The notes: generated by a model not told the origin, from the sequence alone. 64,000 nucleotides of DNA from Mucilaginibacter sp. JRF (GCF_015223065.1 NZ_JADFBY010000002.1:652551-716550); one strand, 5' to 3'; positions 43,328 to 53,112 are shown, counted from the first letter of the stretch. Numbers and translations: made by a program.

Positions 43328-46300
43328 ATGTTTAAAACTGTTTACCACAAAGTATTATCATTAGTACTTATAACCGGCTGTATATCGGCCGTTTTTTATG
43401 CCTGTAAAACGGTATCTCCGCAAAAAAGCAACAAAACACCACGTATATTGGTGTTCAGCAAAACCAAGGGCTGGTATCATACCTCTATCCCAAAAGGTAT
43501 TGCCGCCCTGCAACAACTGGGTAAAACCAACGGCTTTATAGTTGATACCACCAAAAATGCCGATTATTTTGTTGAGGATAGCCTGAAAAACTACAGCGCC
43601 GTAGTGTTTTTGAGCACTACCATGAACGTGTTAAATGCCGATCAGCAAGTGGCATTTGAGCGTTATATTGAGGCCGGTGGTGGTTACGCCGGTATACATG
43701 CCGCTGCCGATACCGAGTACGATTGGCCCTGGTACAATAAACTGGTGGGCGCTTACTTTAGCAGCCACCCTAATAACCCTAATGTGCGTGCCGCTGCGAT
43801 TGATGTGTTGGATACTACCCACATATCAACCAAAGGACTGCCAAAACGTTGGGAGCGTACCGACGAATGGTATAACTATAAAAATATTCAGCCTGATCTG
43901 AAAGTATTGGCCAATTTGGATGAGGACAGCTACGAGGGCGGTACCAACGGTGCCGAGCATCCTATAGCCTGGTACCATGAGTTTGATGGCGGTCGTGCAT
44001 TTTACACCGGTGGCGGCCATACCGACGAAAGCTATAGTGAACCGCTGTTTTTACAACACGTTTTAGGTGGTATTAAATACGCTATTGGCAGCAATGCCCC
44101 GCTCGATTATTCAAAGGCTTACTCAGAGAAAAAGCCGGAGGATAACCGCTTCACCAAAACCCTGCTTTCAAACGATTTAAATGAGCCGATGGAACTGGCT
44201 GTAGCGCCTGATGGTCGCGTGTTCTTTATTGAGCGTGCGGGTAACTTTTACGTTTACACCCCTTCAGACAATAAAACCACGCTGGTATACAAATTTCCGG
44301 TTAAGGCGGTTGATGAGTATTTGAACGGTTTGTTGGGCATGACCATCGATCCGGATTTCGCTACAAACAACTTCTTGTACTTCTTCAACACCGCGCAAGC
44401 CGATGGTAAAACCAAGCAACATATTTCGCGCTTTGCTATCAGCAAGGATAACGTGTTGGATCTGAAATCGGAGAAAGTACTGATCGAGATACCTATCGAG
44501 CTGGAAGTGAGTGCCCACACCGGCGGTTCATTAGCTTGGGATAGAAACAAAAACCTGTTCATCTCTACAGGTGATAATACTGTGCCTTTTGAGTCAGAAG
44601 GTTATGCGCCGATAGATAAACGCCCTAACCGTGTCACTTTTGATGCGGAGCGTTCGGCAGGTAATACTAATGATTTGCGCGGAAAAATATTGCGTATTCA
44701 CCCGGAGGCCGACGGTACCTACACTATCCCCGAGGGTAACCTGTTCCCGAAAGGTATGGCGAATACCCGCCCCGAAATTTATGTAATGGGCTGCCGTAAT
44801 CCTTACCGTATGTCGGTTGATACGGCTACATCATACGTTTACTGGGGTGAGGTTGGCCCGGATGCAGGTAATGATGGCAAGCAAGGCCCGCGCGGTTATG
44901 ATGAATTTAACCAGGCCCGCAAGCCGGGTAACTATGGCTGGCCATACTTTGTTGGCGACAGCAAACCATATAAGGATTATGATTTCGCTACAAAGGTGAT
45001 CGGTAATAACTTTGACCCTAAAGCGCCTAAAAATACATCGCCATACAATACCGGTTTAAAGGATCTGCCGCCAACAACCAGCGCTATGGTTTGGTATCCG
45101 TACGCATCTTATTCAGAATTCCCGATGCTGGGGCAGGGTGGCCGTTGTGCTATGGGTGGCCCGGTTTTTCATTTTGATCCTAAAATTCAATCGGCCAATA
45201 AATTGCCTGAGTATTTTGATAAGGGTTGGTTTGTGTACGATTGGATGCGTAACTGGGTATTTATTATCCGTATGGATGAAAACCATAACTTTAAACGCAT
45301 GGAGCGCTTTATGGAAACCAATGGCGATTTCCGTCGCCCGGTTGATATGGAGATCGGTCCTGATGGTTCTATCTACATGCTGGAGTATGGCTCAGTTTAC
45401 GGTATCGACAACGTAGATGCCCGCCTGGTACGTATCGACTACAATGGTGGCAACCGCACGCCGTTCGCTAAGATCGACGTTAAGGATACCATCGGCATCG
45501 CGCCATATAAGGTGGCCTTCAATCAAAAAAGCTTTGACTATGATGATGAGGATAAGCTAACCTACGAATGGCGTTTTAATGGCGATCAGGTAGGTTCAAC
45601 CGAGCTTAACCCTACTTTTACCTTCACCAAAAACGGTACTTACAATGTAACCCTTAAAGTTACCGACAATGCAGGTAAAAGCAGCATGGATACCGTAAAG
45701 GTTGTGGTAGGTAATACTACGCCGCAGGTAGCCATCAGCACTGATAAAAACGGCACCTTCTTTACCCCTCAAACGCAAACCCTAAAATACAAGGTTGATG
45801 TTAAGGATAGCGAGGATAAAACCATCGACCCTAAACAAGTGCGTGTGGTGCTGAACTACATTGCCAAGGTACAAAGCAATAAATCGTTGATTGGCCACCA
45901 GGCTTTAACGCCAACTTACAACTACGGTAAGGAGCTGATAGCGAATAGCGATTGTAAGGCTTGTCACCAGGTGAATGCAAAATCGGTAGGGCCGTCATTT
46001 GTTGAGGTGGCTAAACGCTACGCCAATGACAAGAGCGCGGTTGATAAACTGGCCGATAAGGTTATTAAAGGTGGTGGCGGTAATTGGGGCGAGCACTCTA
46101 TGGCCGCTCACCCGCAAATATCAAAACCTAACGCGCAGGAGATAGTAAAATACATACTGACGCTGAATACCCAAAAAGAGGATGTGATACTACCATCGCA
46201 AGGTACCATTACGCTGAAAGATCACCTTAAAAATCCGTTTGAGGGCCGTTATATACTTTCTGCCGCCTATACCGATAAAGGCGCTACTGATGCACCTAAA

Positions 46301-46705
46301 TTAACAGGCGGATCAAGCCTTATCTTCAGGCCATCAAAAGTTCAGGCTGGTGATGCTGATGAGCATTACAACATGAGCATTCAGGACAAAAAGGTAGGCG
46401 AGGTACATAACAAGGCATTCCTGGTGTTTAAGGATATTGACCTGAAAGGCATCAATGAACTTACTTACCGCTACTCATCACTAAACCGCGCGGGCGCTAT
46501 TGAAGTGCACGTAGGTTCGGTAAAAGGACAGCTGATAAGCACGCTCAACTTTACTCCGACCGGTGAGTGGAACAAGTACGCCGAGCTAAGCGCCCCGATA
46601 ACCGACCCGGGAGGCCGCCATGATCTGTACTTTGTATTTGTTAAAAAGGACAAACCAAACCAACACTTAATTAGTGTGGATTGGATAAACTTCGGCAGTA
46701 AATAA
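43328..46705 (+). CDS. ThuA-sugar dehydrogenase-PKD-cytochrome c-CBM-like fusion lipoprotein
   Basis: From the ATG at 43328 the protein has 1125 residues and a lipoprotein signal ending VFYAC (Cys 26). In order it holds a ThuA-like domain (about 38-245; ILVFSKTKGWYHTSIPKG), a PQQ-type glucose/sorbosone dehydrogenase propeller (about 265-690) and a PKD domain (about 695-785). Then follow a cytochrome c domain with haem motif C876-x-x-C879-H880 and a C-terminal CBM6-like region (about 955-1125). It likely oxidises a sugar on the cell surface and passes electrons to its own haem. The sugar is unknown. Upstream frame to 43277 overlaps the previous gene and adds nothing. Confidence 0.88.
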   Translation: MFKTVYHKVLSLVLITGCISAVFYACKTVSPQKSNKTPRILVFSKTKGWYHTSIPKGIAALQQLGKTNGFIVDTTKNADYFVEDSLKNYSAVVFLSTTMNVLNADQQVAFERYIEAGGGYAGIHAAADTEYDWPWYNKLVGAYFSSHPNNPNVRAAAIDVLDTTHISTKGLPKRWERTDEWYNYKNIQPDLKVLANLDEDSYEGGTNGAEHPIAWYHEFDGGRAFYTGGGHTDESYSEPLFLQHVLGGIKYAIGSNAPLDYSKAYSEKKPEDNRFTKTLLSNDLNEPMELAVAPDGRVFFIERAGNFYVYTPSDNKTTLVYKFPVKAVDEYLNGLLGMTIDPDFATNNFLYFFNTAQADGKTKQHISRFAISKDNVLDLKSEKVLIEIPIELEVSAHTGGSLAWDRNKNLFISTGDNTVPFESEGYAPIDKRPNRVTFDAERSAGNTNDLRGKILRIHPEADGTYTIPEGNLFPKGMANTRPEIYVMGCRNPYRMSVDTATSYVYWGEVGPDAGNDGKQGPRGYDEFNQARKPGNYGWPYFVGDSKPYKDYDFATKVIGNNFDPKAPKNTSPYNTGLKDLPPTTSAMVWYPYASYSEFPMLGQGGRCAMGGPVFHFDPKIQSANKLPEYFDKGWFVYDWMRNWVFIIRMDENHNFKRMERFMETNGDFRRPVDMEIGPDGSIYMLEYGSVYGIDNVDARLVRIDYNGGNRTPFAKIDVKDTIGIAPYKVAFNQKSFDYDDEDKLTYEWRFNGDQVGSTELNPTFTFTKNGTYNVTLKVTDNAGKSSMDTVKVVVGNTTPQVAISTDKNGTFFTPQTQTLKYKVDVKDSEDKTIDPKQVRVVLNYIAKVQSNKSLIGHQALTPTYNYGKELIANSDCKACHQVNAKSVGPSFVEVAKRYANDKSAVDKLADKVIKGGGGNWGEHSMAAHPQISKPNAQEIVKYILTLNTQKEDVILPSQGTITLKDHLKNPFEGRYILSAAYTDKGATDAPKLTGGSSLIFRPSKVQAGDADEHYNMSIQDKKVGEVHNKAFLVFKDIDLKGINELTYRYSSLNRAGAIEVHVGSVKGQLISTLNFTPTGEWNKYAELSAPITDPGGRHDLYFVFVKKDKPNQHLISVDWINFGSK

Positions 46706-46724
46706 ACAGACCGCCATATAAACG

Positions 46725-46759
46725 AAAAGGCCTGAGTTGATAAAACTCAGGCCTTTTTT
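46725..46759. terminator. bidirectional terminator
   Basis: AAAGGCCTGAGTT pairs with AACTCAGGCCTTT around GATAAA, with A- and T-runs on the two sides. It serves the convergent genes ending at 46705 and 46777. Confidence 0.85.
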
Positions 46760-46776
46760 GTTTAATAAACAGATGC

Positions 46777-48579
46777 TTACTTAGCAGCCTTTTCCGCAGG
46801 GATAAATTCATCCATCACCGCCTGGCGTATCAGCTTGGGTGGCAGCAAACCCTGCGACAGGATGAAATCGTGGAAACGTAATGCGCTGAACTTGTTGCCT
46901 AACGCTTTTTTGGTATCCTTACGTAATTGTATCATCTTGGTAAAGCCATAAAAATAACTGTTGGCCTGGCCGGGGGCGCGGTTGGTGTAGCGCTCCACCT
47001 CCTGTTGCGCAAAGGCGTGCGATTGTACAACATCTTTCATCAACACATCCAAAGCTTGTTGCTGGGTAACCTTACCGGCTTGCAGTTCCGGATCGAGGAA
47101 GGCACGGGCGGCACGCAGCAGGCGGTAATCTAACGATACCAGTTGCCCTTCCAGCGGCATGTAAGGTTTGGTGATGTATTCGGCATACAAACCCCAACCC
47201 TCGGCATTGGTAGAGTTAAAGGCATACAATGAACGCGCGGTTGATACACCTTCTTCCACCATCTTATCAAACTGTAATTCGTGGCCGGGGCGGGCTTCGT
47301 GGGCAACCAGCGTCCATGATGCGGCATCAAAAGTAAAATCATCATACTTATCAGCCTTTTCGCCCGGTTTTGGCGGCATGTTAAGCGGCAGCACAAACAC
47401 ACCGCGCTGGCCGGTATTATTAAGGAATGGCGGCGGTTGCATGTAAGGAGCCGGGCGTTGTGCCGTTTCGGCCTCAGTAGCCAGGCGGATTATGGCCGGG
47501 CGGTTAGGCAGGGTAACCAATTGCTGCTTGCGGATGATATCCTCAACACCGGCAAGCGTACGTTTGTACAGCGGCATTATCGAATCGCCATGCACCTGTG
47601 CTTTTTTCAACTCGCGCATTACATCACGGTAATCGGTTGATGGCAGGTTGCGGTTCTTAGCTACCTGTACGGCAATGTCCTTCATTTGGTTCTGTATATC
47701 CGTAAAGGCGGTGTGGGCCATTTTGGCAACCTCGGCAGGAGGAATGTCAATACCATAACCCTCCAGTTCCATAGCATATTCCTCGGCAGGTAAGCGGAAA
47801 TCGGTACGGGCTTTAGGGAGTATGGTGGTTTTGGTCCATTCGTCAAAAGCAAGAAGTTGTTTTTTGAGCAGGTTGTACGGTTCTTCCCAGCCTTTCAGCT
47901 CATATTTTTTACATAGCTCGGCAATACCCTCAACCACACTCGCGTTACGCGACAGATCAGTTTCCATCTGTTGCTTGTCCGGGTAGATCATGTTCGGCTT
48001 GGCCATTTGCTGCTGCGCGCGCTCCTTCAAAATATCAACCAGCGGGCGATAGCCTTTCTCCAATCCGGCATATTTGCGCAGTCTTGCCACCGCTGCCGCA
48101 TGGCGCGAAGCCTCTGTTTGTTCGTCAAGCAAAGCCTCTAAACCACCGTAAACCGAGGTTGTTGGGTTGTAAAACGGCACCTTACGGCCACGACTAAAAT
48201 CCTGCTGACGGAAACCCAGCTTAAGGTGATCTATCAGTATTTGCAGATCCTGCTGTACATGTATCTCCTTTTCGGTTTGCAGGGCTTTGGTGTAGGTATT
48301 TACCAGGGCTTCTTCCTCTTTACGCTCGGCAATATCATTAACCAGGGTAGGGGTGCTGATCAGTGTATCATACTCCGCCAAACCCTGCGACGAACCATAC
48401 TCCGGCGAGTACTTTTTATCCAGCTCGATCAGCATCTGCGTATACTTGTCAGATGTTTTTACCCAGTCTTTATTATGCTGAGCTTGACATTGTGCTACAA
48501 CAGCATGTGTGGTTATAAATATTATACTAAGTAGGTATTTTTTTACAGACGAGAATGAAATGATGTATCTTATATTCAT
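46777..48579 (-). CDS. DUF885 family protein (putative metallopeptidase), exported
   Basis: The 600-residue protein has an N-terminal signal (SIIFITTHAVVAQCQA) and the DUF885 domain over nearly its whole length. The family's metal-binding-like motif HEARPGHELQF is present near residue 415, with a following Glu-rich helix, NSTNAEGWGLYAEYI. The motif resembles the HExxH zinc site of peptidases, and some annotations call the family M-type peptidase, but activity is not established. It stands alone, convergent with the ThuA fusion gene. Confidence 0.85.
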   Translation of the reverse strand: MNIRYIISFSSVKKYLLSIIFITTHAVVAQCQAQHNKDWVKTSDKYTQMLIELDKKYSPEYGSSQGLAEYDTLISTPTLVNDIAERKEEEALVNTYTKALQTEKEIHVQQDLQILIDHLKLGFRQQDFSRGRKVPFYNPTTSVYGGLEALLDEQTEASRHAAAVARLRKYAGLEKGYRPLVDILKERAQQQMAKPNMIYPDKQQMETDLSRNASVVEGIAELCKKYELKGWEEPYNLLKKQLLAFDEWTKTTILPKARTDFRLPAEEYAMELEGYGIDIPPAEVAKMAHTAFTDIQNQMKDIAVQVAKNRNLPSTDYRDVMRELKKAQVHGDSIMPLYKRTLAGVEDIIRKQQLVTLPNRPAIIRLATEAETAQRPAPYMQPPPFLNNTGQRGVFVLPLNMPPKPGEKADKYDDFTFDAASWTLVAHEARPGHELQFDKMVEEGVSTARSLYAFNSTNAEGWGLYAEYITKPYMPLEGQLVSLDYRLLRAARAFLDPELQAGKVTQQQALDVLMKDVVQSHAFAQQEVERYTNRAPGQANSYFYGFTKMIQLRKDTKKALGNKFSALRFHDFILSQGLLPPKLIRQAVMDEFIPAEKAAK

Positions 48580-48670
48580 TATAAAGTAGATTGTAATATT
48601 GATTAGAATATTACGCTTTGTTGATGTTACAAATGAAATGATTTTGCCAGATATGATACCAGGAAAAACA

Positions 48671-49489
48671 TTAATTCGGAATAGTATTATTTGTCAATCT
48701 GTTTACCAAAATATTTATGTTTTGATTAGTTGAAGTAAATACATAAAGCGGTAGATTATCTGCGGTTTCATCAGCGCTTTTTAGCTCATGAAATCCAAAA
48801 CCTTTTATTAACGCTTTACCCTCTTTTGAATAGCCAAAAGCACATAGTTTTACATCATCCGCCAAATTTCCTTCATTTACCCATTTCCTTAATGCTTCCC
48901 TTAACAATGTTTTTATAGCGTCGGTTTTTCGGTATTTCTTCTGAACAACAATATTTGTGATATACCAGTAAGGGCGTTGTTCGGTAGAATCCTTACCAAT
49001 AATGGATTGCCTTTTAAGTTCCCTTTCGCGCCTGCGTCCCGATGATATTTGCTTAAAGGTGGCTTCCTTTATCGGCCACATTGAAAAATAGCCAACTATA
49101 TTAGAGTTTCGGCATAAAATAAATATTCCGGCAGGGTAGCATTTCCACCATGACAATACTGTGTTGTAATCAACATTATCCTCTTGATACAAATCCTGGC
49201 TAATACGCCATATTGATCTAAGTTCAGCCTCGTTTTGTACGTAATGATATACCCATTCTTCGGATGGTGATTGTATGGCATTAATGCAATCTTGTAAGTA
49301 TGCAGCTCCGTTATTGTATCTTTTGAATTTCAAGAAAAATATCAACCCACAAATTGCAAGTGCTGCCATTATAGCAAAAGCCAATATTGCTTGTGTTTTA
49401 TTTTGAATAGATAATAGTCCGGCGATGCCAGAAACAACAGATAAGCTTGTAGAAAGAAAGGTAAGGTATTTTAATGCTCTCTTATTCAT
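48671..49489 (-). CDS. membrane-anchored GNAT-like acetyltransferase
   Basis: From the ATG at 49489 (MNKRALKYLTFLSTSL) the protein has 272 residues. Two hydrophobic segments at about 10-28 and 34-52 anchor it in the membrane. The rest shows a GNAT pattern: FILCRNSNIVGYFSMWPIKEATF, YWYITNIVVQKKYRKTDAIKTLLREAL and CAFGYSKEGKALIKGFGF. The acetyl-CoA loop (QKKYRKTDA) is poorer than usual, so activity is uncertain. The gene is more AT-rich than its neighbours, which may indicate transfer. Confidence 0.65.
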   Translation of the reverse strand: MNKRALKYLTFLSTSLSVVSGIAGLLSIQNKTQAILAFAIMAALAICGLIFFLKFKRYNNGAAYLQDCINAIQSPSEEWVYHYVQNEAELRSIWRISQDLYQEDNVDYNTVLSWWKCYPAGIFILCRNSNIVGYFSMWPIKEATFKQISSGRRRERELKRQSIIGKDSTEQRPYWYITNIVVQKKYRKTDAIKTLLREALRKWVNEGNLADDVKLCAFGYSKEGKALIKGFGFHELKSADETADNLPLYVFTSTNQNINILVNRLTNNTIPN

Positions 49490-49624
49490 TTTAATTGCGA
49501 AAAGGTGCATTAAATTTAATAATAAAGTTGATGATAATCAACAAATTACTACTTGCAAAAAAAGCCACCCAAAGGTGACTTCTGTATATTATAAAATGAG
49601 TGGTTTTAATCTCTCTCTAAACTG

Positions 49625-49709
49625 TTGTCATTTCGAACGAGGTACGAGGAGAAATCTGTCGCTTACTTATAAACGCTGTTAGATTCCTCTCTATCGTTCG
49701 GAATGACAA
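49625..49709. repeat. 85-base intergenic palindromic repeat element
   Basis: TTGTCATTTCGAACGA at one end and TCGTTCGGAATGACAA at the other form 16-base arms with one mismatch. The inner part has GAGGTACGAGGAGAAATCTG and AGATTCCTCT, which also pair in part. From memory such sequences recur in intergenic regions of Mucilaginibacter and related genomes; it is a REP/MITE-like element, not a gene. Confidence 0.7.
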
Positions 49710-49727
49710 GGAATTATTTTAGTTCTT

Positions 49728-49755
49728 TAACTCCCCCTTCAGGGGGCTGGGGGGC
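49728..49755 (-). terminator. G/C-rich hairpin after ychF
   Basis: CCCCCT and GGGGG around TCA, within CTCCCCCTTCAGGGGGCTGG, lie directly after the ychF stop. The hairpin has only a few T bases after it on the minus strand. The same CCCCC-TTCA-GGGGG motif is familiar from many Bacteroidota intergenic regions. Confidence 0.5.
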
Positions 49756-50856
49756 TTACACATTAAACCTAAAGTGCATAATATCGCCATCCTCAACTAT
49801 ATAAGTTTTGCCTTCAACAGATAGCTTGCCGGCTTCTTTACAGGCGGCTTCTGAACCGTAGTGCACAAAATCCTTATACTTGATAACCTCGGCGCGGATA
49901 AAGCCTTTCTCAAAATCGGTATGGATAACACCTGCTGCTTGCGGGGCGGTAAAGCCCTGGGTGATGGTCCACGCGCGAACTTCCTGCACACCGGCGGTAA
50001 AGTAGGTAGCCAGGTTCAGCAACTTATAAGCGGCTTTTATCAGCTTGTTAACGCCCGATTCGGCAAGACCAAGATCTTCCAGAAACATCTCGCGCTCCTC
50101 GTAAGTTTCCAGCTGTGCTATTTCTGATTCTATCTGGGCAGATATGATCAGTACCTCGGCGTTTTCTTCCTTAACCGCTTCGCGTACAGCCTCAACATAA
50201 GCGTTACCGGTATTTACTTCGGCTTCGCCAACGTTACAAACATACATTACCGGTTTTGCGGTAAGCAGCCATATATCAGCAATATGCTCTTTATCTTCTT
50301 CCTCAACAGGCGCGGTACGTGCCGATTTACCGGCAAGCAGGTGGTTTTTGTAGGTGGTTAATACCTCAAAGGCTTTTTTAGCTTCCTTGTCGTTACCAAC
50401 CTTGGCGGCCTTTTCTATCTTTTGTATCTTTTTCTCTATCGAGTCCAGATCCTTTAGTTGCAATTCGGTATCGATGATCTCCTTGTCGCGGATAGGGTCA
50501 ACCGAGCCGTCAACGTGAATAACGTTATCGTTATCAAAGCAACGCAATACGTGGATGATAGCGTTGGTAGCGCGAATGTTAGCCAAAAACTGGTTGCCCA
50601 AACCCTCGCCTTTGCTGGCACCTTTTACAAGGCCCGCAATGTCAACGATCTCGATAACGTTGGGCACCACGTTTTTAGGATTTACCAGTTCGGTAAGTTT
50701 GGTCAGGCGCTCATCGGGCACCGTAATTACACCCACATTGGGCTCAATAGTACAAAACGGAAAGTTGGCAGCCTGCGCCTTCGCGTTTGATAAGCAATTA
50801 AAAAGTGTTGACTTGCCCACATTCGGCAAACCTACTATACCACATTGTAAACCCAT
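49756..50856 (-). CDS. ychF: redox-regulated ATPase YchF (Obg-like GTPase family)
   Basis: The 366-residue cytoplasmic protein is a TRAFAC-class P-loop ATPase that binds ribosomes. G1 is GLPNVGKSTLFNCLS, G3 is VDIAGLVKGASKGEGLG, and the region around PVMYVCNVGEAEV replaces the G4 NKxD so that ATP is preferred. The TGS domain is at the C-terminus (RAWTITQGFTAPQAAGVIHTD). Length is normal at about 365. It stands between two palindromic repeat elements. Confidence 0.97.
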   Translation of the reverse strand: MGLQCGIVGLPNVGKSTLFNCLSNAKAQAANFPFCTIEPNVGVITVPDERLTKLTELVNPKNVVPNVIEIVDIAGLVKGASKGEGLGNQFLANIRATNAIIHVLRCFDNDNVIHVDGSVDPIRDKEIIDTELQLKDLDSIEKKIQKIEKAAKVGNDKEAKKAFEVLTTYKNHLLAGKSARTAPVEEEDKEHIADIWLLTAKPVMYVCNVGEAEVNTGNAYVEAVREAVKEENAEVLIISAQIESEIAQLETYEEREMFLEDLGLAESGVNKLIKAAYKLLNLATYFTAGVQEVRAWTITQGFTAPQAAGVIHTDFEKGFIRAEVIKYKDFVHYGSEAACKEAGKLSVEGKTYIVEDGDIMHFRFNV

Positions 50857-50866
50857 TTGTTTCTAA

Positions 50867-50949
50867 AAGTCCATAGTCGATAGCCAATGGTCCATAGCCT
50901 GGTTAAGTGTACTGTTTGCCATCGACAATGGTCTATGGGCTATGGACTT
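50867..50949. repeat. 83-base palindromic intergenic repeat
   Basis: AAGTCCATAG and CTATGGACTT mark the ends, with imperfect inner repeats of the kind CCATAG, AATGGTC and GGTCTATGG. The whole element can fold into a long hairpin. It lies between ychF and mgtE. Different in sequence from the repeat at 49625. Confidence 0.65.
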
Positions 50950-51053
50950 GAAAACGCCGCAAAGATAACACAAAAAAATTCCTGTATTTTGAAAAAATAA
51001 ACGACTTTTGCCAGCAGAAAATCAGGTTTATAACAATGTAAAAAATAGGGCTT

Positions 51054-52424
51054 ATGGAAGAAATGGTTGAACAGGTAGAACTAATACTGGAGCAGGAGGA
51101 CGATGCGGCGCTTCAGGAGTACTTGAACAACCTGAATATATCAGATGTGGAACAGCTGATAGACGAACTCCCTGAGCATGGCCCTAAATTCATCGAGATA
51201 CTCTCTGTAAACCGCGCGGTAAACGTTTTCAGGATACTGGACTTCCGCAAGCAGGAGCGTATAATCAAGAAAATTTCAGGAGGCAAGGTAGCCGAAATTA
51301 TTAACGGCCTGCCGCCGGATGACCGTACAGCGCTATTTAGCGAGCTGCATGGTGATGCCGTGGCCAAACTGATATTACACCTGCCGCCTGCCGACCGCAG
51401 AGAAGCATTATCCCTGTTAGGTTATGAGGAGGATAGTGTTGGCCGTTTGATGACGCCCGACTACATCGCCGTAAAAAAGACCTGGGATGTTAACCGGGTA
51501 CTATCGCACATACGCCGTTTTGGTAAAAACTCCGAAACCATTGATGTTATTTACGTGGTTGATGATAACCGCGTACTGTTGGATGATATTCGTATACGCG
51601 AGATACTGCTGGTAAAACCCGAAACCAGCGTAAGCGACCTGATGGATGGCCGGTTGATTGCCCTCCACGCAGCCGACCCGCAGGAGGAAGCCATTAACAC
51701 CTTCAGGATGAATAACCGTGTGGCGCTGCCCGTGGTTGATGATGAAAATGTGTTGCTGGGTATAGTTACGGTGGATGATATCCTTTGGATAGCCAACGAA
51801 GAATATACCGAGGATATACAAAAAATTGGTGGTACCGAAGCGCTGGACGAGCCTTACCTGGATGTATCATTATTCACCCTTGTTAAAAAGCGTGTGGGCT
51901 GGTTGGTGATACTATTTTTAGGTGAGATGCTTACCGCTACCGCGATGGGCTTTTTTGAAAAGGAAATTGAAAAGGCGGTGATATTGGCGCTGTTTATTCC
52001 GCTTATTATATCAAGCGGTGGTAATAGTGGTTCGCAGGCATCAACATTAATTATACAGGCGATGGCTTTGGGCGAGGTTACCCTGAGCGATTGGTGGCGC
52101 GTTATGCGCCGCGAAATAATGGCCGGCCTGATGCTGGGTTTTGTATTGGGTTGCATAGGCTTTTTGAGGATATACGTGTGGTCGTTATTTTCGGATATAT
52201 ATGGCCCGCATTGGTTTTTGGTGGGACTGACCGTAGGTATAACACTGATAGGAGTAGTACTATGGGGCTCACTAAGCGGATCAATGCTACCCATACTGCT
52301 CAAACGTTTAGGTGCCGACCCTGCCACATCATCCGCGCCATTTGTGGCTACATTGGTTGATGTTACCGGCTTGGTGATCTACTTCTCGATAGCTGTACTG
52401 CTGCTGCGAGGGATAATGCTTTAA
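51054..52424 (+). CDS. mgtE: magnesium transporter MgtE
   Basis: The 456-residue protein has an acidic MgtE N domain (about 1-130; LPPDDRTALFSELHGDAVAKLIL), a CBS pair (about 135-255), a connecting helix and five C-terminal membrane helices (about 285-455). The pore has the conserved GGNSGSQASTLIIQAMALGE and the final APFVATLVDVTGLVIYFSIA. It is a Mg2+-gated Mg2+ channel of the inner membrane. It stands alone, convergent with the Crp/Fnr gene six bases away. Confidence 0.95.
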   Translation: MEEMVEQVELILEQEDDAALQEYLNNLNISDVEQLIDELPEHGPKFIEILSVNRAVNVFRILDFRKQERIIKKISGGKVAEIINGLPPDDRTALFSELHGDAVAKLILHLPPADRREALSLLGYEEDSVGRLMTPDYIAVKKTWDVNRVLSHIRRFGKNSETIDVIYVVDDNRVLLDDIRIREILLVKPETSVSDLMDGRLIALHAADPQEEAINTFRMNNRVALPVVDDENVLLGIVTVDDILWIANEEYTEDIQKIGGTEALDEPYLDVSLFTLVKKRVGWLVILFLGEMLTATAMGFFEKEIEKAVILALFIPLIISSGGNSGSQASTLIIQAMALGEVTLSDWWRVMRREIMAGLMLGFVLGCIGFLRIYVWSLFSDIYGPHWFLVGLTVGITLIGVVLWGSLSGSMLPILLKRLGADPATSSAPFVATLVDVTGLVIYFSIAVLLLRGIML

Positions 52425-52429
52425 GCTAA

Positions 52430-53038
52430 TTACTCAATCTTCTTTTTCTCGATACGTTTACGCATGCGGCTTAACGATGGGTTGGTTATACCCAGGTATG
52501 ATGATATGTGGTAAGCCGGGATACGCTCAATAATATGCGGATGCTCATCCAGTAAGCGGAGATAGCGCTGCTCGTGCGAGAAAAAGATAAATTCTTCGGT
52601 ACGGGTTTGGGCTATGGAGAAGAAAGATTCGGCCAGTATGCGGCCAAACTTAGCCCAGTTGGGGTGGGTGTCGTACAAGTCATTCAGATCCTTATGCGAG
52701 ATAAAGAATATCTCCGAATCCTCCATCGCTTCAATAAAATACCAGCAGGCCGTTTGCGAAATAAAACTCCGGAATGAAACCACAAACTGATTTTCGGAAA
52801 AGAAAAAGATGTTCTTCTCCTCGTTAGTTTCCGGGTTGCGGTAATATATGCGGAAGATGCCCTTTACCACCAAACCCAGATCCTTGCATACCATGCTTTG
52901 CATATTAAAATAATCGCCCTTGTTTATTTTTCGCGCTTTCCAAAAGGGTTGGCTGTCAATAATATCCTTATCATTTAGCGGGGCAAATGTTTGTAGATGT
53001 TGAAATACAACATCGTTCTTATCGGTCATGTTAAGCAT
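52430..53038 (-). CDS. Crp/Fnr family transcriptional regulator
   Basis: The 202-residue protein has a cyclic-nucleotide-binding-like domain (residues about 20-130; KINKGDYFNMQSMVCKDLGLVVKGIFRIYY) and a C-terminal helix-turn-helix (YHISSYLGITNPSLSRMRKRI). The cyclic-nucleotide residues (GE.. RA) are not obvious, and no FNR-type cysteine cluster is visible, so the effector is unknown. A start at 53029 (MTDKND) is also possible. It is divergent from a membrane protein gene, and the space between holds two TTAACTTAAG palindromes that may be its sites. Confidence 0.88.
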   Translation of the reverse strand: MLNMTDKNDVVFQHLQTFAPLNDKDIIDSQPFWKARKINKGDYFNMQSMVCKDLGLVVKGIFRIYYRNPETNEEKNIFFFSENQFVVSFRSFISQTACWYFIEAMEDSEIFFISHKDLNDLYDTHPNWAKFGRILAESFFSIAQTRTEEFIFFSHEQRYLRLLDEHPHIIERIPAYHISSYLGITNPSLSRMRKRIEKKKIE

Positions 53039-53098
53039 TTTGGTGGTTCTGTAAAGCGGTGTATGTTACAAATTTCAGCATTATGGGTCTGCCAAAAT

Positions 53099-53112
53099 TT
53101 AACTTAAGTTAA
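53099..53112. promoter_or_regulatory. palindrome TTAACTTAAGTTAA, candidate Crp/Fnr-regulator site
   Basis: A perfect 14-base palindrome about 60 bases before the regulator gene. A near copy is at 53197-53210. Confidence 0.55.
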
